Origin: an uncultured bacterium
GTDB lineage: Bacteria > Bacillota > Clostridia > Christensenellales > QALW01
Length of the DNA stretch: 19,561 bases
Assembly: GCA_905214315.1 (NCBI GenBank)
Contig: CAJMLN010000039.1
Location: 1 to 19,561 of the forward strand
Reading direction: 5' to 3'
Each line of letters opens with the position of its first letter. Within the stretch, counting starts at the first letter, position 1. Below are positions 8,028 through 14,217 of the stretch, one piece after another. Position numbers and translations under genes: made by a program. The notes beneath the pieces are model-generated. The model made no database searches. It was not told the DNA's origin and saw only the letters and a list, made by a program, of their open reading frames with translations.

Positions 8028-8065
8028 TATGCCGTATTGATTTTTTGCACGGCATATGCTAAAAT
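8028..8065 (+). promoter_or_regulatory. promoter with overlapping inverted-repeat operator for the metallophosphoesterase unit
   Basis: TTGATT (8037-8042), a 17 bp spacer and TAAAAT (8060-8065) form a sigma-A promoter, with TGC before the -10 giving an extended -10. An 8 bp perfect inverted repeat, TATGCCGT (8028-8035) and ACGGCATA (8049-8056), has arms flanking the -35 and entering the spacer. Arm centres are 21 bp apart, two helical turns, as expected for a dimeric regulator. The repeat lies upstream of the likely transcription start, so it would act as DNA, not as an RNA hairpin. No regulator gene is adjacent. Confidence 0.6.
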
Positions 8066-8100
8066 AAAAAAATATTACGGATATACAGGGGATGCATACA

Positions 8101-8757
8101 ATGATTTCTTTTTTAAGCGATAATCATGCGGAGGAGTTTTTGGGGGATCTGCGGGATTTTGCACCAAAGGATAAAGAGAAGGATCTGCTGATTCTTCTGG
8201 GCGATACCTGCCTTAAGCTTGCCGAAACGCCCCGCTATCAGCAGTTCAGCCAATGGCTGCTGTCAAGGGATTATTCCATTGCCATTGTGGACGGCAACCA
8301 TGAAAATTATACATATCTGAACCAGGCGCCGGAAGAAGAGTGGATGGGCGGCATCGTCAACCGGCTGACGGAAAATATTGTGCGCCTAAAGCGCGGAGAG
8401 CTGTACCGGATCCAGGGCAGCAGCTTTTTTGTGTTTGGCGGCTGCGGCAGCAGCGCGGCCTGGAGGGCAAAAGGTCTGTGGCAGGAAGGGGAACTGCCCA
8501 GTGCGCAGGAGCTGGCCAAAGCGTATGAAACCCTGAAAAGGGCGGATTATCGGGTGGATTATATTTTAATGCATAAGTATTTTTGCAATCAGTGTCATGT
8601 TTGGGAGGGGGAACCTGAATATGAATTGTTTAAGCTGAATCGGTTTATTGACGCAAATGTGCAGTTTAAACGGTGGTTTTCCGGTCATCGGCATGAGGAT
8701 AGGGAAATTGATGACAAACACCGCGTGGTGTTTCAAAAAACGGTTGCGTTATATTAA
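8101..8757 (+). CDS. calcineurin-like metallophosphoesterase
   Basis: A 218-residue metallophosphoesterase with the dinuclear-metal motifs in order: D7-x-H9 (LSDNH), G34-D35 (LLGDT), G65-NHE (DGNHE), H158 (ILMHK) and GHRH at 195-198. Members hydrolyse phosphomono- or diesters; the substrate here is unknown. No signal peptide or membrane segment is seen, so it is probably cytoplasmic. The ATG at 8101 is preferred over the one at 8092 because the ribosome binding site AGGGGAT (8087-8092) overlaps the latter and sits 8 nt before the former. It has its own promoter and is 12 bp from the following isomerase-like gene, so they are probably co-transcribed. Confidence 0.8.
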   Translation: MISFLSDNHAEEFLGDLRDFAPKDKEKDLLILLGDTCLKLAETPRYQQFSQWLLSRDYSIAIVDGNHENYTYLNQAPEEEWMGGIVNRLTENIVRLKRGELYRIQGSSFFVFGGCGSSAAWRAKGLWQEGELPSAQELAKAYETLKRADYRVDYILMHKYFCNQCHVWEGEPEYELFKLNRFIDANVQFKRWFSGHRHEDREIDDKHRVVFQKTVALY

Positions 8758-8769
8758 GGGGGAGCTTTT

Positions 8770-9621
8770 ATGTTGTTGAGCAGAAATTCGGATATGCGCT
8801 GCGGCGGGACGGCAGCGTATTTTCAGCTGCTTCGGAAGGTCGGCTATGAGGCGGTGGATATCAATGAAACCGCGCAGACGAAAGTATGGCTGAAGCCGGA
8901 AAAAGAATATATGCCATATTTTCAGCAGATCTTTAAAAATGCACGGGATGCGGGGCTTATGATAGGTCAGTGCCATGCGCCGATGTTTGACAGGGGCTGG
9001 TTCGGCCTTTCACAGGAGGCGTTGGCGGAGCGCGAGGAGGCTATTCTCCGGTGCATTCGCGGGGCGGCGGAATTGGAAATTCCTTATACTGTGATTCATC
9101 CGATTATCTACGCTTGGCAGACGGACGATCCCGACAGAGCAAAGACATTTGCACTGAATCTGCGGCATTTACGGCGCTTAGCGGAGGAGGCGGAAAAATA
9201 CGGTGTGAACCTTGCCCTGGAAAATCTTCCGGGGAAGCGCGGTTTTTTGATTACGCCGGAACAGATGCAGGAGATGCTGCAGCAGATTTCCAGCCCCCGG
9301 ATGTTTGTGTGCCTGGATACAGGACACGCGTTTTCGGTAGGTGAAAAGACGAGCGGATTTTTTTCTCTCCTGGGGGAAAAAATTAAAGTGCTGCACGTGC
9401 ACGATACGTTCTCCGGAATCGACGCGCATGTGCTGCCTTATACGGGTGTGGGCGATTGGCAGGATTTTATTTCTGCTTTGCAGGCGTATAGCTATAGTGG
9501 AACGCTGAACAGCGAAAGCAGCGTTGTGTCAAAACTTCCGCCGCAGCTGCAGCTACAAGCAGAGACACTGGCCTGTGGAGTGCTGAAAGAGCTGCGGAGC
9601 TGTATTTTAGAGTTTGGATGA
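8770..9621 (+). CDS. sugar phosphate isomerase/epimerase-like TIM-barrel protein
   Basis: A 283-residue member of the xylose isomerase-like TIM-barrel superfamily. Metal-site candidates are E151 (LALENLP), D183 and H186 (CLDTGH), H209 and H211 (LHVHDT), H220 and E249 (NSES). The segment HVHDTFSGIDAHVLPYTGVGDWQDF is typical of the sugar phosphate isomerase/epimerase branch, not of DNA-repair endonuclease IV. GGGGGAG precedes the ATG. It follows the metallophosphoesterase closely. Pairing a phosphatase-like enzyme with an isomerase suggests a small sugar-phosphate unit, which is inference only. It is only distantly similar to the protein at 257. Confidence 0.82.
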   Translation: MLLSRNSDMRCGGTAAYFQLLRKVGYEAVDINETAQTKVWLKPEKEYMPYFQQIFKNARDAGLMIGQCHAPMFDRGWFGLSQEALAEREEAILRCIRGAAELEIPYTVIHPIIYAWQTDDPDRAKTFALNLRHLRRLAEEAEKYGVNLALENLPGKRGFLITPEQMQEMLQQISSPRMFVCLDTGHAFSVGEKTSGFFSLLGEKIKVLHVHDTFSGIDAHVLPYTGVGDWQDFISALQAYSYSGTLNSESSVVSKLPPQLQLQAETLACGVLKELRSCILEFG

Positions 9622-9741
9622 GGAGATGAAATATTGAAAGGCAGGTATGGGTTCCCTGTATAAAGATCGCATTGGCTTTTTGCGAAATGTATAATTCTTT
9701 TTAAAAACTTTGCAGAATGCGGTGTTGCAATATATAGAGCA

Positions 9742-9766
9742 CGGAAAAATGTGTTTTCCGGATTTT
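9742..9766 (+). terminator. weak intrinsic terminator after the 8101-9621 unit
   Basis: CGGAAAA (9742-9748) pairs with TTTTCCG (9754-9760) around a 5-nt loop, followed by GATTTT. The stem is perfect, but AT-rich with a short T tract. It lies about 120 bp after the isomerase-like gene. Confidence 0.45.
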
Positions 9767-9799
9767 AATGCGAAGAAGAAATAAAAAATATGCGGTTAT

Positions 9800-9838
9800 C
9801 CATAAAAGGAGCTGACGCAGGAAATGCAGCAGCTCCTT
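9800..9838 (-). terminator. intrinsic terminator of the minus-strand membrane-protein gene
   Basis: AAGGAGCTG (9806-9814) and CAGCTCCTT (9830-9838) form a 9 bp perfect stem. Inside it a further GCA/TGC pairing closes a GGAAA loop. Read on the minus strand the stem is followed by TTTTAT. It lies 8 bp after the stop codon at 9846. On the plus strand no T run follows. Confidence 0.65.
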
Positions 9839-9845
9839 GAAAATC

Positions 9846-10790
9846 TTAATCCAATCTGGTAAGGGTGTTTGTTTTTTTGCTGGTTGATTTAAAGATGGAA
9901 AGTATTGTGTTGTAAATACCGAGGAAAGCAAACACGAGGCCCATAATAAAGTCAAAAATCAAATCAGTTAAAATACCTTCTGTATTTTCGGTAAGTAGTA
10001 ATGAAAGAATATAACGTTCTGTGCTTATATCCAAACCATAACCGTCTAATGCCCGATGCATGCTCCAAATAACTCCGCCCAAAGTACCGGCGGCTACGCC
10101 AATGATTGTAACAACAAGGATTACAATGCCCTTTGCTCGGCTTTCTTTACCATGAAAGAGCTCATATCCCTTTTTGGCCAGGAACCCGATCAGAAATCCG
10201 ATAATGGAGGCAAACCAGCCGGCGGAATAAACGATCGCCCAAGGAATGGCACCGATCAATGCTCCTAAAAGTGCACCGATAGAACCAGTCAGCAAATTGC
10301 CTTTTTGTGCGGTTTCTTCATGGATGTTGCTGAGGTGTTCGCTCTCTTTCTCCAAGCAATCTTCGTGCATAAAAAATGCCATGCCGTTCATTACGGCGGG
10401 AACGCCGCTTCCACTGGTCTCCTTTCCGCAGGAGCTGCAGTGGGTGATGCCGATACCGCCCAGAGATCCGAATTTATCGGACAGAATATTTATTGTTTCG
10501 GCAATTCGCTTCATGGTGCCGGGATTATCCACAAATGTAATTTTAACAGAATTTGCCGCGAAAAAAACCTCGCTGATTCGGTACTGTTTTTTTATAGCGG
10601 GATCGTTCAGAAAAGCAAGCAGCGCATTCTGGGAATTTTCATCCTCAAAGCGCACGGCAAAGGAGACGGATTTCCATCCTATGCCCTCCTCCAGGGCCAG
10701 CATGTATCCACGGTAATTGCCGAATGCTATCCCTTCTTTGATGGTCATGCCGTTTTCGGCAGCAAATTTTTTTATAGCGGAACCAACCAT
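9846..10790 (-). CDS. unrecognised membrane protein with CxxC/HxxC motif
   Basis: A 314-residue protein I do not recognise. Residues 1-115 are soluble-looking with alternating strand-like segments. C118-S-S-C121 followed by H142-E-D-C145 suggests a zinc ribbon or treble clef. After a charged stretch come hydrophobic segments near 165-206 (probably a glycine-rich pair), 221-242 and 273-300. The tail is basic and Ser/Thr-rich. The ATG at 10790 has GGGAGGA 7 nt upstream; an in-frame TTG two codons earlier is too close to that site. The gene is monocistronic, with a near-perfect promoter and a tight terminator. A cytosolic sensor or protease-accessory role is possible but unsupported. Confidence 0.75.
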   Translation of the reverse strand: MVGSAIKKFAAENGMTIKEGIAFGNYRGYMLALEEGIGWKSVSFAVRFEDENSQNALLAFLNDPAIKKQYRISEVFFAANSVKITFVDNPGTMKRIAETINILSDKFGSLGGIGITHCSSCGKETSGSGVPAVMNGMAFFMHEDCLEKESEHLSNIHEETAQKGNLLTGSIGALLGALIGAIPWAIVYSAGWFASIIGFLIGFLAKKGYELFHGKESRAKGIVILVVTIIGVAAGTLGGVIWSMHRALDGYGLDISTERYILSLLLTENTEGILTDLIFDFIMGLVFAFLGIYNTILSIFKSTSKKTNTLTRLD

Positions 10791-10846
10791 TTTCAAATCC
10801 TCCCATAAAATATAAACAATTATTCATATAAAACTTTTCGCTTATC

Positions 10847-10875
10847 AGTATAAAGTCTCCGCGGCCGTTTGTCAA
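10847..10875 (-). promoter_or_regulatory. near-consensus sigma-A promoter of the membrane-protein gene
   Basis: On the minus strand TTGACA (10875-10870) is separated by exactly 17 bp from TATACT (10852-10847). This is the strongest promoter by consensus in the window. It leaves a leader of about 50 nt before the ATG at 10790, suggesting strong or constitutive expression unless repressed. Confidence 0.8.
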
Positions 10876-10993
10876 GATATAAAAGGAACTATATGAGCAT
10901 ATGCCCGCGGAGTGGTTAGCTTAAAGCTTTGCAGAGATTTGCCGAAAAACAGAATTTGTTTTAGTATGCTTGAGACATATTTGGCAGAAATAT

Positions 10994-11036
10994 AAAGAGG
11001 CCGGTTCATTTCGTTTTGTGAAGACAGCCTCTTTTT
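10994..11036 (-). terminator. terminator downstream of yqeY, possibly bidirectional
   Basis: AAAGAGGC (10994-11001) pairs with GCCTCTTT (11027-11034), with inner TTCA/TGAA pairing at 11005-11008 and 11019-11022. On the minus strand the stem is followed by TATATTT, on the plus strand by TT. It lies about 75 bp after the yqeY stop. Confidence 0.5.
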
Positions 11037-11057
11037 GGCAGACGCATCTGTAATATG

Positions 11058-11102
11058 CTGTTGGTATAACAACAGAACGGCTTTTTGTATGCCCGTTTTT
11101 TT
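11058..11102 (+). terminator. plus-oriented hairpin pair with T tract, no matching plus gene
   Basis: CTGTTG/CAACAG (11058-11063 and 11070-11075) is a perfect 6 bp hairpin. It is followed directly by AACGG/CCGTT (11076-11080 and 11093-11097), which runs into seven T. The T tract orients this as a plus-strand terminator, but both flanking genes are on the minus strand. Confidence 0.4.
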
Positions 11103-11110
11103 ATTTACTT

Positions 11111-11548
11111 TTATTTACATAGATCCGCAACGATTTGATTGATCAGTTTGCCGTCGGCCTTGCCCTTCAGCTGGGCCATAGCCGTGCGCATAATCATCCC
11201 CTTGTTTTTCTGCTGAATCAGCTCGGCGCAGTTCGCCTGTAAAAAAGCCCGGATTTCAGCCGCTTCCATCAGCACAGGCGCATAAGCCTTTACGGCGGTT
11301 AGCTTTGCGGAGTATTCCTCCAAAAGCTCGGTGCGCTCTTTCGGGCAGGTATCCACCTGCTCCTGCAGGGATTTGACCTCCTTAAGGATTACGCGGTCTA
11401 CCAGCTCTTCTGGAATATTCTCCCGCACCCCATCGTCAATCGCCGCTTTTTTTACCGCGGCAATCAAGGAGGAAAGTGCATCCTTTTTTATTTTATCCTT
11501 CGCCTTCATGGCGGCGATCATTTCTTTCTGCAATTCTTCAAATTTCAT
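11111..11548 (-). CDS. yqeY: GatB/YqeY domain-containing protein
   Basis: A 145-residue stand-alone YqeY protein, related to the C-terminal tail domain of the GatB subunit of the tRNA-dependent amidotransferase. The helical N-terminus (AMKAKDKIKKDALSSL) and the C-terminal MAQLKGKADGKLINQIV segment are family hallmarks, and the length is normal. The ATG at 11548 is preceded by AGGAGG at the right distance; an in-frame start 9 codons upstream lacks one. Its function in Bacillota is not settled. The domain binds tRNA when attached to GatB or, in Deinococcus, to GlnRS. Here it is divergent from glnS across about 140 bp with back-to-back promoters. Confidence 0.92.
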   Translation of the reverse strand: MKFEELQKEMIAAMKAKDKIKKDALSSLIAAVKKAAIDDGVRENIPEELVDRVILKEVKSLQEQVDTCPKERTELLEEYSAKLTAVKAYAPVLMEAAEIRAFLQANCAELIQQKNKGMIMRTAMAQLKGKADGKLINQIVADLCK

Positions 11549-11586
11549 GGTTCGGCCTCCTGTTATTTTTAACATTCTTTCTATTC

Positions 11587-11615
11587 ATTATAGTATTATC
11601 CGCCCAAATCGTCAA
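11587..11615 (-). promoter_or_regulatory. sigma-A promoter of yqeY
   Basis: On the minus strand TTGACG (11615-11610), a 17 bp spacer and a perfect TATAAT (11592-11587). It sits about 40 bp upstream of the ATG at 11548 and is back-to-back with the glnS promoter. Confidence 0.75.
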
Positions 11616-11623
11616 TAAACTAA

Positions 11624-11652
11624 TTGCAAAAATGACGGCATAATGATACAAT
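11624..11652 (+). promoter_or_regulatory. sigma-A promoter of glnS
   Basis: TTGCAA (11624-11629), a 17 bp spacer and TACAAT (11647-11652). The likely start leaves a leader of roughly 30 nt, too short for a T-box or other riboswitch. The -35 boxes of the two divergent promoters are 8 bp apart, so a factor binding between them could affect both. Confidence 0.7.
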
Positions 11653-11687
11653 AGCGGTAATCAATTTGAAAAAAGGATGCGGAAAAA

Positions 11688-13337
11688 ATGGCAGAGGAAT
11701 CAAAACGCAATTTTATACAGGAAATTGTAGAGCAGGATCTGGAGCAAAACGAAGAAAAAATGGAGATTGTCACGCGGTTTCCACCGGAGCCGAACGGGTA
11801 TTTGCATATCGGCCACGCAAAGGCGATTTGCGTGGATTTTGGAATTGCGAAAAAATACGGGGGAAGATGCAACCTGCGGATGGATGATACCAATCCCGCC
11901 AAGGAAGATAATTTTTTTGTGGAGGCCATTGCACGGGATGTAAAGTGGCTGGGTTTTGAATATGATAAACTTTGCTATGCGGCGGATTATTTTGAAGAGA
12001 TGTACAAGCAAGCGGAAGTGCTGATACAAAAAGGGCTGGCGTTTGTTTGCGATATGAATGCCGAGCAGATGAAAGAAAAACGCGGCACCCTTACGCAGCC
12101 GGGGGAGGAAAGCCCTTACCGCAATCGCAGCGTGGAGGAAAATTTGGATTTATTCCGCCGAATGCGCGCGGGTGAGTTCGCCGACGGTGCAAAAGTTCTG
12201 CGCGCTAAAATTGACATGGCTTCGCCCAATATCAATATGCGGGATCCGATTCTCTACCGTATTTTGCGTATGGAGCATTACCGCACCGGCAGCGATTGGT
12301 GCATTTATCCTATGTACGATTATGCGCACCCGATTGAGGATATGATAGAAAACGTAACGCATTCTATTTGTACGCTGGAGTTTGAGGACCACCGCCCGCT
12401 GTATGATTGGGTGGTTGCCAATGTAGAACTTTCCGCCAAACCGCGGCAGATTGAATTTGCCCGGCTGAATATGACGCGCACGATTATGAGCAAGCGCTAC
12501 TTAAAAAAGCTGGTGGAGGAAAAGAGCGTAAGCGGCTGGGATGACCCGCGTATGCCTACGATTGCCGGCCTGCGCCGCCGGGGTTATACGCCGGAGGCCA
12601 TTCGGGATTTTTGTGACCGCATCGGCGTAGCGAAGAGCAATTCGGTTGTGGAAGCCGCGCTGCTGGAGCATTGTGTACGGGAGGATTTAGCGGCTAAAAC
12701 TATGCGCAAAATGGCCGTGCTGGATCCGATACGCTTGATCATTGATAATTACCCGGCCGGAGAAAGCGAAACGCTAAAAACCGAAAATCACAGCGACGAG
12801 AGCTTCGGTAGCCGTGACGTTACGTTTTCGAGAGAACTGTATATTGAGCGGGAGGATTTTATGATTGATCCGCCCAAGAAATTTTTCCGGCTGTTTGTAG
12901 GCGGCGAGGTTCGTTTAAAATCGGCTTATATTGTAAAATGCACCGGCTTTAAAGCGGATGAAAACGGTGTGGTGTATGAGGTACACTGTGAGTATGACCC
13001 GGAGACGAAATCCGGTGGTGCCGGGGCGGACCGTAAGGTAAAGGGGACCCTGCATTGGGTGGACGCTAACAACTGCATACCGGCAGAATTTAGGCTTTAT
13101 GATTATCTTTTGGATGAGCGCGAGGGCGAAAATTTAGATTTTTCCGAGCGTGTGAACCCGGATTCTTTAATCGTAAAGCAGGGCGTAGTTGAACGGTCCT
13201 TAGCGGATGCCGCCGTGGGAGATTCCTTTCAGTTTATCCGCATGGGATATTTCCGCAAGGATGAGGACAGCGGCGAAAAGCCGGTATTTAACCGCATTGT
13301 AGGCCTGCGGGATACCTGGGCAAAGCTGAATAAATAA
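11688..13337 (+). CDS. glnS: glutaminyl-tRNA synthetase
   Basis: A 549-residue class I synthetase charging tRNA-Gln directly with glutamine. The PPEPNGYLHIGHAKAI stretch contains HIGH at 40-43, and the KMSKS equivalent is MSKR at 266-269 (TRTIMSKRYL), the form seen in GlnRS rather than bacterial GluRS. The catalytic-domain LRMDDTNP (63-70) and a C-terminal anticodon-binding beta-barrel region from about residue 340 give the normal GlnRS length, with no extra fused domain. AAAGGATG precedes the ATG. Most Bacillota use the GatCAB transamidation route, so a GlnRS gene is a lineage-specific trait, generally attributed to transfer from eukaryote-like ancestors. Base use does not look unlike its neighbours. 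Confidence 0.95.
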   Translation: MAEESKRNFIQEIVEQDLEQNEEKMEIVTRFPPEPNGYLHIGHAKAICVDFGIAKKYGGRCNLRMDDTNPAKEDNFFVEAIARDVKWLGFEYDKLCYAADYFEEMYKQAEVLIQKGLAFVCDMNAEQMKEKRGTLTQPGEESPYRNRSVEENLDLFRRMRAGEFADGAKVLRAKIDMASPNINMRDPILYRILRMEHYRTGSDWCIYPMYDYAHPIEDMIENVTHSICTLEFEDHRPLYDWVVANVELSAKPRQIEFARLNMTRTIMSKRYLKKLVEEKSVSGWDDPRMPTIAGLRRRGYTPEAIRDFCDRIGVAKSNSVVEAALLEHCVREDLAAKTMRKMAVLDPIRLIIDNYPAGESETLKTENHSDESFGSRDVTFSRELYIEREDFMIDPPKKFFRLFVGGEVRLKSAYIVKCTGFKADENGVVYEVHCEYDPETKSGGAGADRKVKGTLHWVDANNCIPAEFRLYDYLLDEREGENLDFSERVNPDSLIVKQGVVERSLADAAVGDSFQFIRMGYFRKDEDSGEKPVFNRIVGLRDTWAKLNK

Positions 13338-13340
13338 AAA

Positions 13341-13396
13341 AACAAGGGCGCAGGAAAAAACGGAATCAGGGTGCAGATGATGCGCCCTGTTTTTTT
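13341..13396. terminator. bidirectional terminator between glnS and the deoR-type gene
   Basis: GGGCGCA (13346-13352) pairs with TGCGCCC (13381-13387). Flanking ACA/TGT pairing includes one bulged A, and the loop is 28 nt. A run of seven T follows on the plus strand and a matching A run precedes it, so it can stop both convergent transcripts. The stop codon of the minus-strand gene lies within the T run. Confidence 0.75.
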
Positions 13397-14096
13397 ATTT
13401 CATATTGCTGATAATGCCGCTAAGCTTGTTTTTATGGCAAAGAGTATTGTGATATTTTTGCCAGAATTTATTTTTATCGAATAGTAAAAAGTTTTTTTTT
13501 GAATTCTGAATCATGATTCTTCGCATGGCATTCTCCGCGATGGAATTATCCGTAACAAGACCTTCGGCGGTGATACCGCGGCAGGAGAAAAAAGCAATGT
13601 CGGCATTATAGTGTTTTAACAGATTTTCCGCATCGGCCCCGACGTAAGAAAAGGATTCCAAAGTCATTTCTCCGCCGGTGCAAATGGTTTTTATTCCCAT
13701 TGCCGCTGCTTCCAGTGCGATTCTGGCGCCGTTTGTAATCACAAGGATATTTTTGAACAGTGGAAGATGGGGGAGTAAATGCTGCGCTGTGGTAGAAGCG
13801 TCGAGCATAAGAACATAACCGTCCTGGATCTGCTGTGCCGCTTTTATCGCAATTTCTTTTTTTGATTCATTGTATTCCAGCTCACGTATAAAAAGAGGGA
13901 TTCTTTGATCGGCATACTTGACTTTTAATTTTACAATGCCTCTGCTGCAGGAAATCAACTCCTTTTGTTTTAAAACAAGAATATCCCGCCGTACCGTCGG
14001 TTCGCTGATAAAAAGCTTTTCGGAAAGCTCTCTGACGGTACGGGGAGCTTCAGCGAGCAGTCTTAGGTATTTTTCTTCTCTATCAAAAATGGACAT
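13395..14096 (-). CDS. DeoR-family transcriptional regulator
   Basis: A 233-residue DeoR/GlpR-type repressor. The N-terminal winged helix-turn-helix has TVRELSEKLFISEPTVRRDI at about 20-39. The DeoR C-terminal effector domain shows the conserved DASTTAQHL, ITNGARIA, CTGGE and SYVGADAE segments. Family members typically bind a sugar phosphate or related phosphorylated intermediate. AAAGGTGA precedes the ATG. It is divergent from the G1PDH-like gene, and its own promoter contains a 7-5-7 inverted repeat, so autoregulation and control of the neighbouring genes is likely. The ligand is inferred to be a glycerol phosphate or DHAP, from the neighbours only. Confidence 0.9.
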   Translation of the reverse strand: MSIFDREEKYLRLLAEAPRTVRELSEKLFISEPTVRRDILVLKQKELISCSRGIVKLKVKYADQRIPLFIRELEYNESKKEIAIKAAQQIQDGYVLMLDASTTAQHLLPHLPLFKNILVITNGARIALEAAAMGIKTICTGGEMTLESFSYVGADAENLLKHYNADIAFFSCRGITAEGLVTDNSIAENAMRRIMIQNSKKNFLLFDKNKFWQKYHNTLCHKNKLSGIISNMK

Positions 14097-14126
14097 TTTA
14101 TCACCTTTTAATCATATTTGTTTATA

Positions 14127-14156
14127 ATTATAATCAGTAAATGATTATTTTGTCAA
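14127..14156 (-). promoter_or_regulatory. promoter of the deoR-type gene with internal inverted-repeat operator
   Basis: On the minus strand TTGACA (14156-14151), an 18 bp spacer and TATAAT (14132-14127), both perfect boxes. Inside it lies the inverted repeat ATAATCA (14130-14136), GTAAA, TGATTAT (14142-14148). A dimer bound there would block polymerase directly, the classic layout for autorepression. Confidence 0.75.
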
Positions 14157-14171
14157 TATTATTTGCAGATA

Positions 14172-14199
14172 TTGATTATTTTAATCTTTGTGTTATACT
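14172..14199 (+). promoter_or_regulatory. promoter of the G1PDH-GDPD operon with operator half-site
   Basis: TTGATT (14172-14177), a 16 bp spacer and TATACT (14194-14199). The 10-mer TGATTATTTT occurs at 14173-14182 over this -35 and also at 14142-14151 in the operator of the opposing promoter. The 31 bp offset is close to three helical turns, so the repressor could contact both on one DNA face. Confidence 0.65.
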
Positions 14200-14217
14200 A
14201 AAAAACGAGGTGATTTT

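Larger units (their letters stand above)
10791..11110. other. 320 bp intergenic stretch with promoter and hairpins
   Basis: This gap between two minus-strand genes holds the promoter of the membrane-protein gene (10847-10875), an AT-rich leader, a short AGCTT-A-AAGCT palindrome near 10918, the two-sided hairpin at 10994-11036 and two further hairpins at 11058-11102. I see no convincing coding region. Confidence 0.6.

Noticed and set aside
10305..10808. 167-residue plus-strand frame, and another at 10246-10716
   Set aside because: Both are antisense to the membrane-protein gene, which has its own promoter, ribosome binding site and terminator. Neither shows domain motifs.
10872..11072. 66-residue minus-strand frame in the intergenic region
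   Set aside because: It starts with TTG without a ribosome binding site, runs through the terminator hairpin of yqeY and overlaps the promoter of the next gene.
11640..11687. T-box or other tRNA-sensing leader before glnS
   Set aside because: The promoter at 11624-11652 leaves a leader of only about 30 nt, too short for a T-box, and no antiterminator structure is present.
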